This document shows positions 8,892 to 18,370 of a stretch of 64,000 bases of DNA, piece by piece. Where the stretch lies: the NCBI RefSeq assembly GCF_003635045.1, contig NZ_RBXT01000001.1, forward strand, positions 1,178,001-1,242,000, in the 5' to 3' direction. Numbering within the stretch: the stretch's first letter is position 1; the number at the start of each line of letters is the position of its first letter. The notes beneath the pieces are model-generated. The model was not told where the DNA came from, ran no database searches, and worked only from the letters and a program-made list of their open reading frames with translations. The position numbers were made by a program, and so were the translations under genes. This DNA comes from Terracoccus luteus. Its GTDB lineage: Bacteria > Actinomycetota > Actinomycetes > Actinomycetales > Dermatophilaceae.

Positions 8892-9635
8892 GTGACCCAC
8901 CAGCTCTTCCTCGGCGAGCCCGACGCGGTGCGCCGGGCGACGGCCGGCGGATCGCTCGTCCTCGAGGGCGACGAGGCCCGCCACGCGGCATCCGTCGTGC
9001 GCGTGCGGCCCGGCGAGCGGTTCTACGTCTCCGACGGGGCCGGCCGACGGGTGCTCGTCGAGGCCCGTCACGTCGAGCGCGCGCTGGTGCGCGGCGAGGT
9101 GGTGCAGGTGCACGACGAGCCGGTGCCCGCGGTGCGGTTCGTGCTCGTGCAGGCGCTCGCCAAGGGCGACCGCGACGACCAGGCCGTCGAGGCGGCCACC
9201 GAGCTCGGCGTCGACGAGGTCGTCCCGTGGCAGGCGGAGCGCAGCGTCGTCGTCTGGCGGCCCGACCGGGTCGAGCGCTCGCTCGCGAAGTGGCGCTCGG
9301 TCGTCGTACGGGCGACGAAGCAGTCGCGCCGGGCCAGGCTGCCCGAGGTGACGGCGCCCGTGGCGTCGGCCGCGCTCGCCCGCCGGGTGCAGGACGCCGC
9401 CCTGACGCTCGTGCTGCACGAGGATGCCGTGGAGCCGCTGGCCGGGGTGCCCCTGCCCCAGAGCGGCGACGTGCTCGTCGTCGTCGGGCCCGAGGGAGGC
9501 ATCACCGACGGCGAGGTCGAGGCGCTGACCGCGGCCGGGGCCCGGCCGGTGCGGCTCGGGTCGACGATCCTGCGCGCCGGCTCGGCCGGCCCGGCAGCTC
9601 TCGCCGTGCTCAGCGCGCGAGGCCGCTGGCTCTGA
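8892..9635 (+). CDS. rsmE: 16S rRNA (uracil1498-N3)-methyltransferase RsmE
   Basis: 247-residue SPOUT-class methyltransferase. The N-terminal PUA-like part contains LEGDEARHAASVVRVRPGERFYVSDG; the knot region has LVVVGPEGGITDGEVEALTAAG (GPEGG near residue 199) and LGSTILRAGSAGPAALAVLSA, where S-adenosylmethionine binds. It methylates U1498 of 16S rRNA in the assembled 30S subunit. GTG 8892 is chosen because it opens with the usual THQLFLGEPD motif and follows dnaJ by 31 bp; a longer reading would overlap dnaJ. The RAG in place of the usual RTET/RTST in the last motif is a small variation. Confidence 0.94.
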   Translation: MTHQLFLGEPDAVRRATAGGSLVLEGDEARHAASVVRVRPGERFYVSDGAGRRVLVEARHVERALVRGEVVQVHDEPVPAVRFVLVQALAKGDRDDQAVEAATELGVDEVVPWQAERSVVVWRPDRVERSLAKWRSVVVRATKQSRRARLPEVTAPVASAALARRVQDAALTLVLHEDAVEPLAGVPLPQSGDVLVVVGPEGGITDGEVEALTAAGARPVRLGSTILRAGSAGPAALAVLSARGRWL

Positions 9636-9657
9636 CGTCAGGCCGCCCGCGACGACC

Positions 9658-9701
9658 CCGTGGAGGGTCGTCGTCGTCAGGACGACCGAGAACCTCCACG
9701 G
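9658..9701. repeat. 44-bp intergenic hairpin element, copy A
   Basis: Arms CCGTGGAGG (9658-9666) and CCTCCACGG (9693-9701) enclose an inner GGTCGTC/GACGACC pairing. It has the same 44-bp length as copies at 33827, 34512 and 35565, and is about 38/44 identical to the inverted copy D. It lies between convergent rsmE and the GerMN gene, so it may also terminate transcription. Confidence 0.85.
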
Positions 9702-9725
9702 CCCCAGGGGCGACCCGGGCTCGGG

Positions 9726-11063
9726 TCAGCGCACGACGACGGGCACGCGCTGCTCGGCGACGACCGACCCGTCGGCGGCGCTCTCGGCGAGGACGCGCAC
9801 CGTGTAGCTGCCGGCCGGCAGGGGGGCCGCGGTCGTGAACGTGAACGAGCCCCGCCGGGGAGCGGCGGCGTCGGCGGTGGCCGACCCCTTCTCGACGACC
9901 GTCGTGCCGCGCAGCACCTGCCACACGACCGTGGCCTCGTAGGTGCTCGCGGTCCCGGTCACCTCGAGCGGCTTTCCTGCGGACACCGTCTCCCCGCCGG
10001 AGGGCTGGTCGACCCACACGGCCGAGAGCAGCGTCGCGGCCGTGGTGGCGTCGGGGCGCTGCAGCGTCGAGCCCGCGGCCACCCCCGGGGCGACGTCCGT
10101 CGAGCCGTCGGCGACGTCGAGCGTCACCGGCGACGGCTTGCCGGCCGCGGCCTGGGCCGTGAAGACCAGCTGCTGCACGGCGAGCGCGGTCGCGGCGTCG
10201 GACCCGCCGTCCAGCGGAGCGGCCAGCGTCACCGTGATGCCGGAGTCGGCGACCGTGGCGCTCTCGACGGTGGTGCCGGGGGAGAGCGACACCCACGGCG
10301 TCCCCTTCGCAGGAGCGCCGAGGGCGAGGCCGAGGGCGGCCTGCACGCGGCGCGCGACGTCGCCGCGGGGCAGGTCGGTCGGCGCCCAGGTGCGGAAGAG
10401 GACGAGCCGGCTCGAGCCGTCGACGACGGGCCCGGCCACGTAGACGGGCAGGTCGGGCGACGTGCTCGGCGGGGTGTCCGTCGTCGGGGCCGCCGGGGTG
10501 GTGGGGCTCGGCGGTGGGGAGGTGCTCGTCGTCGTCGAGGGCGCGGATGCCGTCGTGGCGGGCGGGGCCGGGACCTGCACGACACGGGTGCTCGTGCTCG
10601 TCGTGTGGCTGGCCGTGGTCGGGACCACGGCCGGGGGTGCCGTCCTCGTCGGGATGCTCGTCGGGAGGCCCGTGGTCGTCGAGGGCCCAGCCGGTGTGGA
10701 CGGCAGGGTCAGCGGCGCCGCCGGGGTCGCGGTGACGGTCCCGTCCGCCGACACGGGCGGCGCGCCGGGTCGCGAGGCCAGGGCGACGCCGCCGGCGACG
10801 ACGACGAGCGCGGCGGCCGCGGCGGCGGCGGGAGCCCAGCGCCGCCGCTGCCGGGCGGCCGCGGCGGGCACCTCGTGGGCGGCGGCGAGCACCGCCGACA
10901 GCCGGTTCGACGGGGTGACGGTGCCGGCCTCGTCGTCGAGCACGGCGCGCAGTCGCGCGGCCACCTCCCGCAGCTCGCGGGCCTCGTCGAGGGGTCGCTC
11001 GTCGTCGCCCGACCCCCGTGGGTCGCCGGCGCCGCGAGGGCCGTGCCGGTCGTCGGTGGTCAT
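9726..11063 (-). CDS. Membrane-anchored GerMN and Gmad2 domain protein, sigma-factor partner
   Basis: 445 residues. A cytosolic N-terminus (1-75, with an amphipathic ELREVAARLRAVLDDEAG) is followed by one membrane helix (about 77-96), a long extracytoplasmic Thr/Ser/Pro linker (to about 205), a GerMN-like domain (about 210-330) and a C-terminal Gmad2 immunoglobulin-like domain (about 345-445, opening VWVDQPSGGETVSAGKPLEVTG). GerMN/Gmad2 modules are known from spore-germination and lipoprotein LpqB-like proteins but also occur in non-sporulating actinobacteria. It overlaps the upstream sigma-factor gene by 4 bp. Topology and coupling suggest an anti-sigma or signal-sensing role, but I see no zinc-binding anti-sigma motif. 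Confidence 0.72.
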   Translation of the reverse strand: MTTDDRHGPRGAGDPRGSGDDERPLDEARELREVAARLRAVLDDEAGTVTPSNRLSAVLAAAHEVPAAAARQRRRWAPAAAAAAALVVVAGGVALASRPGAPPVSADGTVTATPAAPLTLPSTPAGPSTTTGLPTSIPTRTAPPAVVPTTASHTTSTSTRVVQVPAPPATTASAPSTTTSTSPPPSPTTPAAPTTDTPPSTSPDLPVYVAGPVVDGSSRLVLFRTWAPTDLPRGDVARRVQAALGLALGAPAKGTPWVSLSPGTTVESATVADSGITVTLAAPLDGGSDAATALAVQQLVFTAQAAAGKPSPVTLDVADGSTDVAPGVAAGSTLQRPDATTAATLLSAVWVDQPSGGETVSAGKPLEVTGTASTYEATVVWQVLRGTTVVEKGSATADAAAPRRGSFTFTTAAPLPAGSYTVRVLAESAADGSVVAEQRVPVVVR

Positions 11064-11893
11064 GCTCGCTCCGGGTGCTGGGTGGGGTGCTGGGTGGGGT
11101 GCTGGGTGGGGTGCGGGCCGTCGGGATCGCCCGGCCGGATGCCGTGGGGCGGCGTGAGGTCGGTCGCCGTCGGTGGGCGCACGAACCGTCGCAGGGCGCT
11201 CAGCCCGCGGTGCGCGTGGGCCTTGACCGACCCGGGGGAGATCTCGAGCGCGGCCGCGATCTGCGCCTCGCTGAGGTCGCCGTAGTACCGGAGCACGAGC
11301 ACCTCGCGCTGTCGGCCGGGCAGCGAGTCGAGCGCCTCGAACATCGCGTCACGCTCGACGAGGCGCAGCACCTGGGCCTCGGCGCTGTCGTGGCTCGCAC
11401 GCCCGGGCAGGTCGGCCGAGCCGGCCTCTCGCCGGTTCTCCCGGTCGACGACGACGTTGTGGCGCTGCACCGACCGGCACCCGTTGACGACCGCCGTCTG
11501 CAGGTAGCCGACGACGCGCCCGCCCTCCCGGATGCTGTCCCAGTGGCGGTGGGTGGCGACGAACGCGTCCTGCACGACGTCCTCGGCGGCGAGCTGGTCG
11601 CGCAGCAACAGCCACGCGAGACGCACGAGCCGGTGCCAGTGCGCGGTGTAGAGCTCGGCCACGGCGCTGTCGGCCGTGGCCTGAGCCCACTGCGGCAGCC
11701 GCACCGCGCCGGTGCTGCCGGTGGTCACGCCGACGCCCGTGTCGTCCGGCCGGGGGCGCCACCCCGACGCCGGGCGCCCCGTCGTCGCCGACAGCCCGTC
11801 GGCGCGGGTCGTCGTGCCCTCCGAGGCGGGGGCAGCGCGCACGGCCCGGCGGGCCCGGGGCCCGCGCGGACCGCCCAGCTCGCCCTCGGCCAT
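11060..11893 (-). CDS. Sigma-70 family RNA polymerase sigma factor (SigE-like ECF type)
   Basis: 277 residues from ATG 11893; a GTG at 11923 would add 10. Region 2 is LYTAHWHRLVRLAWLLLRDQLAAEDVVQDAFVATHRHW, and region 4 is LDSLPGRQREVLVLRYYGDLSEAQIAAALEISPGSVKAHAHRGLSALR, with the helix-turn-helix that reads the -35. An unusually long low-complexity N-terminus (about 80 residues) precedes region 2. The C-terminus ends in three copies of HPTQ, encoded by 12-bp tandem repeats. It overlaps its downstream membrane partner by 4 bp (ATGA), as sigma/anti-sigma pairs often do. It is divergent from the HIT gene. Confidence 0.9.
   Translation of the reverse strand: MAEGELGGPRGPRARRAVRAAPASEGTTTRADGLSATTGRPASGWRPRPDDTGVGVTTGSTGAVRLPQWAQATADSAVAELYTAHWHRLVRLAWLLLRDQLAAEDVVQDAFVATHRHWDSIREGGRVVGYLQTAVVNGCRSVQRHNVVVDRENRREAGSADLPGRASHDSAEAQVLRLVERDAMFEALDSLPGRQREVLVLRYYGDLSEAQIAAALEISPGSVKAHAHRGLSALRRFVRPPTATDLTPPHGIRPGDPDGPHPTQHPTQHPTQHPERA
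11077..11112. repeat. Three exact 12-bp tandem repeats in the sigma-factor gene
   Basis: The unit GCTGGGTGGGGT occurs three times back to back (11077-11088, 11089-11100, 11101-11112), coding for (HPTQ)n at the C-terminus. Copy number could vary by slippage, changing the tail without a frameshift. Confidence 0.9.
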
Positions 11894-11948
11894 GCTCAAC
11901 GTTCTCACGAGCACCCGACGCACAGGTGCGCCGCGAGGTTGACCTGCC

Positions 11949-11954
11949 TAGGGT
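11949..11954 (+). promoter_or_regulatory. -10 box of leaderless HIT gene
   Basis: TAGGGT followed by 6 nt and ATG 11961; no ribosome-binding site is visible. Confidence 0.55.
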
Positions 11955-11960
11955 CGGGGC

Positions 11961-12389
11961 ATGAGCAGCGACGCGCACGAGACCGGCACCACCCCGGGCG
12001 ACGGGGGTGCCCCGGCATCCGAGACGACGTCCGACACGACCTCCGACTGCGTGTTCTGCGCCATCGCCGACGGCCGCATCCCGGCCCAGGTCGTCGCCGA
12101 GAGCGAACGGTCGGTCGCCTTCGAGGACCGCACCCCGGCCGCTCCCGTGCACGTCCTCGTCATCCCGCGCCGTCACGCCGCCACGGTCGCCGAGCTCGCC
12201 GAGGCCTCCACCGACGACCTCGCCGACCTCTTCGCGGTCATCCCCGAGGTGGCCCGGGCCAAGGGGATCACCGACTACCGGCTCATGGTCAACAGCGGGG
12301 CCAGCGTCGGGCAGACCGTCTTCCACGCTCACGTCCACGTGCTCGGCGGGGCCGACTTCACCGAGGCGTCGATGACGCCGCAGGCCTGA
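11961..12389 (+). CDS. HIT domain nucleotide-binding protein
   Basis: 142-residue histidine-triad protein. CVFCAIADGRIPAQVV opens the domain after a ~30-residue disordered N-terminus. The catalytic triad region is GQTVFHAHVHVLGG (HxHxHxx), whose central His attacks the alpha-phosphate of nucleotides. HIT proteins of this HinT-like branch hydrolyse AMP-lysine or related phosphoramidates. It starts leaderless with TAGGGT 6 nt upstream. It heads a same-strand series with the carboxypeptidase, phoH, ybeY and era. A HIT gene next to phoH-ybeY is common in actinobacteria. Confidence 0.92.
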   Translation: MSSDAHETGTTPGDGGAPASETTSDTTSDCVFCAIADGRIPAQVVAESERSVAFEDRTPAAPVHVLVIPRRHAATVAELAEASTDDLADLFAVIPEVARAKGITDYRLMVNSGASVGQTVFHAHVHVLGGADFTEASMTPQA

Positions 12390-12404
12390 GCCGTGGGCGA
12401 CAGC

Positions 12405-13943
12405 ATGAACGACAAGGTGGCCGAGCAGCCGACCGGCCCCACGGCATCCGGCCCCACGGCATCCGGCCCGACGAGCCCGGCGACGCCGGCGGCCACGAAG
12501 CCACCGCGCGAGCCCGTCGACGACCTCGTCACGACCCACCACGAGCTCACCGCGGGCGGCCGCACGCTGCACTACACCGCGACGACCGGGCGGGTGGTGC
12601 TGCGCGAGGAGAAGCACGACGACGGCACCTTCGGCGGCAACACCGCCCGGGCCGAGCTCTCGCTGACGACCTACGTGCTCGACGACGCCGACCCCCGCAC
12701 CCGGCCGGTGACCTTCGCGTTCAACGGCGGCCCCGGCAGCGCCAGCGTCTGGCTGCACCTCGGCCTGCTCGGCCCGCGCCGGGTCGTCTCCGGTGACGCC
12801 GGAGCGCTCGCGCGCCCGCCCTACGACCTCGTCGACAACGCCGAGTCGCTGCTCGCCGTCAGCGACCTCGTCTTCGTCGACCCGGTCTCGACGGGCTACT
12901 CGCGCGCCGTCAGCGGCGGCAAGGCGGGGGAGTACCACGGCTACCAGCGCGACGTCGAGGCGATGGCCGAGCTCGTGCGGGCCTGGACGACGCGGCACCG
13001 CCGCTGGATGTCACCCAAGGTCGTGGCCGGCGAGTCGTACGGCACCCTGCGCGGGGCGGCGCTCGCGGCCCACCTGCAGGAGCGCTACGGCATGTTCCTC
13101 AACGGCCTCGTGCTCGTCTCGAGCGTGCTCGACCTCTCGTCGGTCGACTTCGAGAAGCAGCGCAACGACCGCGCCCACGCCCTTTACCTGCCCACCTACG
13201 CGGCCATCGCGCACCACCACGGGCTGCACGGCGACCGCCCCCTGAACGACGTCCTCGACGAGGCGGTGGCCTACGCCTCCCGCGACTACCCGTGGGTGCT
13301 GTCGCGCGGGTCGCGCCTCACGGCCTCCGAGCGGGCGGATGCCGTGCGCACCCTCGCGCGCCTCAGCGGGCTCTCCGAGGGCTACGTCGACCGCGCCGAC
13401 CTGCGCATCGAGCACTGGCGGTACTTCACCGAGCTGCTGCGCGACCGTCGCCTCACGGTCGGCCGGCTCGACGGGCGGTTCACCGGCCCGGCCGCGAGCG
13501 CCATCGCCGAGAACATGGACGCCGACCCGTCGATGGACGCCATCACAGGCCCCTACGCCACCGCGTGGAACCACTACGTGCGGGCCGAGCTCGGCTACGA
13601 GACCGACCTGCACTACGAGCTCATCTCGCCGCGGGTGCACCCGTGGAGCTACGCCGAGTTCGAGGGCCGCCCCGTCGACGTCAGCCACCTGCTCGAGCGG
13701 GCCATGCGCCAGAACCCGCACCTCCAGGTCCACGTCGCCTACGGCTACCACGACGGGGCGACGCCGTGGTTCGCGGCCGAGGACGTCGTCGCGCACCTGC
13801 AGCTGCCGCCCGACCTGCTCGCCAACATCGAGCACCGGTACTACGAGGCAGGGCACATGATGTACGTGCACGAGCCGTCACGGGTGCAGCAGAGCGCCGA
13901 CCTGGCCGAATTCGTGGTGAGGGCCTGCGGCCCGGCCACGTAG
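12405..13943 (+). CDS. Serine carboxypeptidase S10 family protein
   Basis: 512 residues from ATG 12405; a GTG at 12393 is possible. It has the alpha/beta-hydrolase S10 fold: FAFNGGPGSASVWLHLGLLGPRRV (oxyanion and substrate carboxylate region), VFVDPVSTGYSRAV, the nucleophile Ser in GESYGTLRGAALA, the acid Asp in AYGYHDGATPWFA and His in YYEAGHMMYVH. S10 enzymes remove C-terminal residues from peptides, usually at acidic pH. I see no signal peptide; the N-terminus is low-complexity (repeated TASGP), so it is probably cytosolic. It lies between the HIT gene and phoH, 13 bp before phoH. Confidence 0.9.
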   Translation: MNDKVAEQPTGPTASGPTASGPTSPATPAATKPPREPVDDLVTTHHELTAGGRTLHYTATTGRVVLREEKHDDGTFGGNTARAELSLTTYVLDDADPRTRPVTFAFNGGPGSASVWLHLGLLGPRRVVSGDAGALARPPYDLVDNAESLLAVSDLVFVDPVSTGYSRAVSGGKAGEYHGYQRDVEAMAELVRAWTTRHRRWMSPKVVAGESYGTLRGAALAAHLQERYGMFLNGLVLVSSVLDLSSVDFEKQRNDRAHALYLPTYAAIAHHHGLHGDRPLNDVLDEAVAYASRDYPWVLSRGSRLTASERADAVRTLARLSGLSEGYVDRADLRIEHWRYFTELLRDRRLTVGRLDGRFTGPAASAIAENMDADPSMDAITGPYATAWNHYVRAELGYETDLHYELISPRVHPWSYAEFEGRPVDVSHLLERAMRQNPHLQVHVAYGYHDGATPWFAAEDVVAHLQLPPDLLANIEHRYYEAGHMMYVHEPSRVQQSADLAEFVVRACGPAT

Positions 13944-13956
13944 ACTCGGAGGCAAC

Positions 13957-15084
13957 ATGACTGACGCCCCCCAGCAGACCCCCGGCACCCCCGAGCCCAG
14001 CGACGCGCGCGACCGCCACGACACCCGTGACGCCACCGGTGCCGAGCCGCCCGTCCTCGTCCGCGAGGTGCCGCCGCCGGTCGACATGGTGACCCTGCTC
14101 GGCCCCCGCGACGAGCTGCTGCGCACGATGGAACGGCAGTTCCCGCTCGTCGACACCCACGTGCGCGGCAACGAGATGACCTTCACCGGCCCGGCCGGTG
14201 AGCTCGAGATCGTCGACTCGCTGCTCGACGAGCTGCTCGCCATCGTCGCGACGGGCCAGCCGCTCAACCGCGACGCCGTCGAGCGCTCCATCGGGATGCT
14301 GCGCGGCCAGACCGCCGAGCGCCCGGCCGACGTGCTGACGATGAACATCGTCAGCAACCGCGGGCGCACCATCCGGCCCAAGACCCTCAACCAGAAGCGG
14401 TACGTCGACGCCATCGACACCCACACGGTCGTCTTCGGCATCGGCCCCGCCGGCACGGGCAAGACCTACCTGGCCATGGCCAAGGCCGTCGCCGCCCTCC
14501 AGGCGAAGCAGGTCAACCGCATCATCCTGACCCGGCCGGCGGTCGAGGCGGGCGAGCGGCTCGGGTTCCTGCCCGGCACGCTCAACGACAAGATCGACCC
14601 GTACCTGCGCCCGCTCTACGACGCGCTGCACGACATGGTCAGCCCGGAGACCATCCCGCGGCTCATGGCGTCGGGCACGATCGAGGTGGCGCCGCTCGCC
14701 TACATGCGCGGGCGCACCCTCAACGACGCGTTCATCATCCTCGACGAGGCCCAGAACACCTCGAGCGAGCAGATGAAGATGTTCCTCACCCGCCTCGGCT
14801 TCGGCTCGAAGATGGTCGTCACCGGCGACGTCACCCAGGTCGACCTCCCCGGCGGCACGCGCTCGGGCCTGCGCGTCGTGCGCGACGTCCTCCAGGGCGT
14901 CGAGGACGTCCACTTCGCCGAGCTCACCTCGCACGACGTCGTGCGCCACCGCCTCGTCAGCGCCATCGTCGACGCCTACGAGCGCGACGACGTGCGCGCG
15001 CAGAAGGCCCAGCACCGGGCCGCGGCCCACCGCGACCAGCGTGAGGGGCGCCGTGACGGGCGCGAGGGCGGTCGCGGCGCATGA
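13957..15084 (+). CDS. phoH: PhoH family P-loop ATPase
   Basis: 375 residues from ATG 13957, with GGAGG upstream. The Walker A motif GPAGTGKT is at 163-170; Walker B is in [23 protein letters not shown]; the switch-like [12 protein letters not shown] follows. PhoH proteins are ATPases, probably RNA helicase-like, linked to RNA metabolism; next to ybeY they are thought to act in rRNA maturation. The ~60 N-terminal residues are poorly conserved, and the C-terminus is very charged (many Arg/Gln/His). It overlaps ybeY by 4 bp. TAGACT at 13941 may be a promoter inside the preceding stop. Confidence 0.94.
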   Translation: MTDAPQQTPGTPEPSDARDRHDTRDATGAEPPVLVREVPPPVDMVTLLGPRDELLRTMERQFPLVDTHVRGNEMTFTGPAGELEIVDSLLDELLAIVATGQPLNRDAVERSIGMLRGQTAERPADVLTMNIVSNRGRTIRPKTLNQKRYVDAIDTHTVVFGIGPAGTGKTYLAMAKAVAALQAKQVNRIILTRPAVEAGERLGFLPGTLNDKIDPYLRPLYDALHDMVSPETIPRLMASGTIEVAPLAYMRGRTLNDAFIILDEAQNTSSEQMKMFLTRLGFGSKMVVTGDVTQVDLPGGTRSGLRVVRDVLQGVEDVHFAELTSHDVVRHRLVSAIVDAYERDDVRAQKAQHRAAAHRDQREGRRDGREGGRGA

Positions 15085-15548
15085 GCATCGACGTCCTCAA
15101 CGAGACCGACGCCGAGGTCGACGAGCTCGAGCTGCTCTCGTGCGCCCGCTACGTCATGGAGCAGATGCGGGTGCACCCGCAGGCCGACCTCTGCATCAAG
15201 CTCGTCGACGAGGCGGCCATGGAGGTCCTCCACGTGCAGTGGATGGACCTGCCCGGCCCGACCGACGTCATGAGCTTCCCCATGGACGAGCTGCGCCCCG
15301 GGCGCGAGGGCCAGGAGCCGGAGGAGGGCACGCTCGGCGACATCGTCCTGTGTCCCTCCGTCGCGGCGAAGCAGGCGGCCGAGGCGGGCCACGCGCCCGT
15401 CGAGGAGATGCTCCTGCTGACGACCCACGGCATCCTGCACCTGCTCGGCTTCGACCACGCCGAGCCGGACGAGGAACGCGAGATGTTCGAGCTGCAGCGC
15501 CAGCTGCTGCTCACCTTCCTCGCGACCCGCAACAGACCCGGCGCCTGA
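15081..15548 (+). CDS. ybeY: Endoribonuclease YbeY (rRNA maturation factor)
   Basis: 155 residues. The zinc site [11 protein letters not shown] supplies His116, His120 and His126. The conserved [10 protein letters not shown] and [10 protein letters not shown] motifs are present. YbeY processes the 3' end of 16S rRNA and acts in ribosome quality control. Its ATG overlaps the phoH stop (ATGA), showing translational coupling. Confidence 0.97.
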   Translation: MSIDVLNETDAEVDELELLSCARYVMEQMRVHPQADLCIKLVDEAAMEVLHVQWMDLPGPTDVMSFPMDELRPGREGQEPEEGTLGDIVLCPSVAAKQAAEAGHAPVEEMLLLTTHGILHLLGFDHAEPDEEREMFELQRQLLLTFLATRNRPGA

Positions 15549-15561
15549 GCGGGCGGTCACC

Positions 15562-16863
15562 ATGCTCCCTCAGCTCGTCCTCCCGGCCCTCGTCGGCATC
15601 GTCGTCGCCTTCGCCCTGTCGGCCAGCGAGGCCGCCCTCTTCCGCATGTCCCGGGTCCGGGCCAACGAGCTCTTCGAGGAGGGCCGCTCCGGCGCCAAGT
15701 CGCTGCTCACCGTCGTCGCCGACTCGCCCGCCTACCTCGCCGTCATCGCGTTCCTGCGCGTCGTCGCCGAGGCCACCGCCGCGGTGCTCGTCACCCTGGC
15801 CGTCGCGGGGCTGCTCGAGTCGACGTGGGCGCGGGCGCTCGTCGCGGTCGCCGTCATGGCCGTCGTCTCGTTCGTCATCGTCGGCGTCTCGCCGCGCACG
15901 CTCGGGCGCCAGCACTACGACAGCGTCGCCCTGTGGAGCGCGCCGTTCGCCGTCGGCCTGCGTGCCGTACTCGGCCCGGTGGCCAAGCTGCTCGTCGTGC
16001 TCGGCAACGCGGTGACGCCCGGAAAGGGGTACAGCGAGGGGCCGTTCCAGACGGAGTCCGAGCTGCGCGACCTGCTCGACATGGCCGGGCGCTCGGACGT
16101 CATCGAGCAGGACGAGCGCGAGATGATCCACTCGGTCTTCGAGCTCGGCGACACCGTCGTGCGCGAGGTCATGGTGCCCCGCACCGACATGATCGTCATC
16201 GACGACGACAAGACGCTGCGCAGCGCGATGTCGCTCTTCCTGCGCTCGGGCTTCTCGCGCATCCCCGTGGTCGGCGACGACAGTGACGACGTGCGCGGCC
16301 TGCTCTACTTCAAGGACGTCGCGCGTCGCCTCACCGCCGCCCCCGACGACGCCCGGCACCTCGTCACCGAGGTCACCCGGCCGATGCACTTCGTCCCCGA
16401 GAGCAAGCCGGTCGACGACCTGCTGCGCGAGATGCAGCACGACCAGACCCACTTCGCCATCGTCGTCGACGAGTACGGCGGCACCGCCGGGCTCGTGACG
16501 ATCGAGGACATCATCGAGGAGATCGTCGGCGAGATCTCCGACGAGCACGACCGTGACGCCCCGGGCGTGGAGACGCTCGACGACGGGTCCCTGCGTGTCC
16601 CGGCGGCCATGGACATCGACGACCTCGCCGAGCTGTTCGAGGTCACCATCGACGAGTCCGACGTCGACACCGTCGGCGGGCTGCTCACCAAGACGATCGG
16701 CCGGGTGCCGATCGTCGGGTCGTCCGCCTCGGTCGCCGGCCTGACCCTGACGGCCGAGCGCATGGCCGGTCGCCGCCACCGCGTGGCCTCCGTCGTGGTG
16801 CGCCGCGCCGAGCCCGACCACACCGACGACGTGCACAGTGAGACGGAGGCAGCCCATGGGTGA
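15562..16863 (+). CDS. Hemolysin-family CNNM/CBS/CorC_HlyC membrane protein
   Basis: 433 residues. An N-terminal CNNM (DUF21) domain with three to four membrane helices (about 1-150; starts with the [15 protein letters not shown] signature) is followed by a linker ([32 protein letters not shown]), a CBS pair (about 210-340, with MVPRTDMI and [23 protein letters not shown]) and the C-terminal CorC_HlyC domain. This architecture binds adenine nucleotides through CBS and is implicated in Mg2+ efflux or homeostasis; the name hemolysin is historical. It is in the ybeY-era operon, the usual actinobacterial order. Its stop overlaps the era start. Confidence 0.92.
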   Translation: MLPQLVLPALVGIVVAFALSASEAALFRMSRVRANELFEEGRSGAKSLLTVVADSPAYLAVIAFLRVVAEATAAVLVTLAVAGLLESTWARALVAVAVMAVVSFVIVGVSPRTLGRQHYDSVALWSAPFAVGLRAVLGPVAKLLVVLGNAVTPGKGYSEGPFQTESELRDLLDMAGRSDVIEQDEREMIHSVFELGDTVVREVMVPRTDMIVIDDDKTLRSAMSLFLRSGFSRIPVVGDDSDDVRGLLYFKDVARRLTAAPDDARHLVTEVTRPMHFVPESKPVDDLLREMQHDQTHFAIVVDEYGGTAGLVTIEDIIEEIVGEISDEHDRDAPGVETLDDGSLRVPAAMDIDDLAELFEVTIDESDVDTVGGLLTKTIGRVPIVGSSASVAGLTLTAERMAGRRHRVASVVVRRAEPDHTDDVHSETEAAHG

Positions 16864-17908
16864 GCGACGCGGACGCAGCGGTGACGACGGGGGCGCCGGG
16901 GCCGAGGGGTCACCCGGCCACGCACCCGGGTCGGATGCCGGTGGGCCGGGCCCCACGGTATCCGCGGGCTTCACCGTCGGCGGGAAGGGCGGCGCGGGGG
17001 AGGACTACCGCGCCGGGTTCGCCTGTCTCGTGGGGCGGCCCAACGCCGGCAAGTCGACGCTGACGAACGCGCTCGTGGGGCAGAAGGTCGCCATCACGAG
17101 CTCGAAGCCGCAGACGACGCGCCACACGATCCGTGGCATCTCGACGACCGACACGGCGCAGCTCGTGCTCGTCGACACACCCGGTCTGCACAAGCCGCGC
17201 ACCCTGCTGGGGCAGCGCCTCAACGACCTCGTGCGGGCCACGCTGCTCGAGGTCGACGTCATCGGCTTCTGCCTCCCCGCCGACCAGCGGCCCGGCCCGG
17301 GTGACGCGTTCATCGCCAACGAGCTCACGGAGCTGCGCTCGGTGCGCCGGCGCCCCGTCGTCGCGATCGCGACGAAGGCCGACGCCGTCGACCGTGAGCG
17401 ACTGGCCGAGCACCTCATGGCCGTCGACCAGCTGGGGGAGTGGGACGCGATCATCCCCTGCTCGGCGGTGTCGGGCGAGCAGGTCGACGAGGTGCGCGCC
17501 CTGCTCGGTGGCTACCTGCCCCGCTCGCCGCAGCTCTACCCCGACGGGGTGCTGACCGACGAGCCCGAGATGGTGATGATCGCCGAGCTCGTGCGCGAGG
17601 CGGCGCTCGAGGGCGTGCGCGACGAGCTGCCGCACTCGCTCGCGGTCGTCGTCGAGGAGATGGTGCCGCGCGAGGGCCGGCGCGACGACGACCCGCTGCT
17701 CGACGTGCGGGTCAACGTGTTCGTCGAGCGCTCGAGCCAGAAGGCGATCATCATCGGTCGTGGCGGCTCCCGGCTGCGCGAGGTGGGCACGAACTCGCGC
17801 CAGGCGATCGAGGCGCTGCTCGGGCAGCGGGTCTACCTCGACCTGCACGTCAAGGTGGCCAAGGACTGGCAGCGCGACCCCCGGCAGCTCCAGCGCCTCG
17901 GCTTCTGA
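16856..17908 (+). CDS. era: GTPase Era
   Basis: 350 residues from ATG 16856 with GGAGG 6 nt upstream, overlapping the preceding gene by 8 bp. The G domain has P-loop GRPNAGKS (60-67), switch [10 protein letters not shown]3 DTPG and G4 TKAD. The C-terminal KH domain has [37 protein letters not shown]. Era binds the 3' end of 16S rRNA and helps 30S assembly, fitting ybeY next door. The ~50-residue low-complexity N-terminal extension is longer than in the E. coli protein (301 aa); its role is unknown. Confidence 0.96.
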   Translation: MGERRGRSGDDGGAGAEGSPGHAPGSDAGGPGPTVSAGFTVGGKGGAGEDYRAGFACLVGRPNAGKSTLTNALVGQKVAITSSKPQTTRHTIRGISTTDTAQLVLVDTPGLHKPRTLLGQRLNDLVRATLLEVDVIGFCLPADQRPGPGDAFIANELTELRSVRRRPVVAIATKADAVDRERLAEHLMAVDQLGEWDAIIPCSAVSGEQVDEVRALLGGYLPRSPQLYPDGVLTDEPEMVMIAELVREAALEGVRDELPHSLAVVVEEMVPREGRRDDDPLLDVRVNVFVERSSQKAIIIGRGGSRLREVGTNSRQAIEALLGQRVYLDLHVKVAKDWQRDPRQLQRLGF

Positions 17909-17976
17909 CGGGTCCGGGTCCGCAGCCGTCCGCGACCTCGCCACGGCCCGATGCAGGACAGGTCAGAGGCGGTGCG

Positions 17977-17993
17977 GTGTCCGAGATCGGGCC
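17977..17993. repeat. 17-bp dispersed repeat, copy 1
   Basis: GTGTCCGAGATCGGGCC, identical to 18950-18966. A degenerate neighbour with a 2-nt insertion is at 18898-18915. The copies flank the membrane protein/regulator pair. Just before copy 1 there is also an imperfect tandem GCCACGGCCCGatg/gtg pattern. Confidence 0.7.
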
Positions 17994-18013
17994 ACGGCCC
18001 GGTGGCGGACCGG

Positions 18014-18370
18014 TCAGCTCGGGTCGCCGGCGATCTCGCGAAGCGCGAGGAGATGGCCCTGCCAGGCGGTGCGGCCCTGGCGGGTCAGCGAGAGCCACGT
18101 CCGCGGCCGCTTGCCCACGTAGCCCTTGCGCACCTTGACGTACCCGGCGGACTCGAGGGTGGCGACCTGCCGGCTGAGCACGCTGTCACTGATCTCGACC
18201 GTGTCGCGCACGACGGCGAACTCGGCCTCGTCGACGCTGGCCAAGGCGGCGGCGATGCTGAACCGCACGGGCGCGTGCAGGGCGTCGTCGAGGCGGTGTC
18301 GGGCGTGGCGCACCTCGCTGCTCGCTCGGGCCCGCTCCGCGGCACTGCCCGCCGCCGCGGCCGACGTCAC
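18014..18370 (-). CDS. Winged-helix transcriptional regulator (MarR/ArsR-like, HTH_27)
   Basis: 118-residue cytosolic protein. The segment VRFSIAAALASVDEAEFAVVRDTVEISDSVLSRQVATLESAGYVKVRKGYVGKRPRTWLSLTRQGR is a stand-alone winged helix of the type that dimerises and represses its own operon. It overlaps the upstream membrane-protein gene by 4 bp. The paired near-palindromic TACTTTC elements over the operon promoter are the likely binding site. Such regulator/membrane-protein pairs are common in actinobacteria; the inducer is unknown. Confidence 0.85.
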   Translation of the reverse strand: MTSAAAAGSAAERARASSEVRHARHRLDDALHAPVRFSIAAALASVDEAEFAVVRDTVEISDSVLSRQVATLESAGYVKVRKGYVGKRPRTWLSLTRQGRTAWQGHLLALREIAGDPS

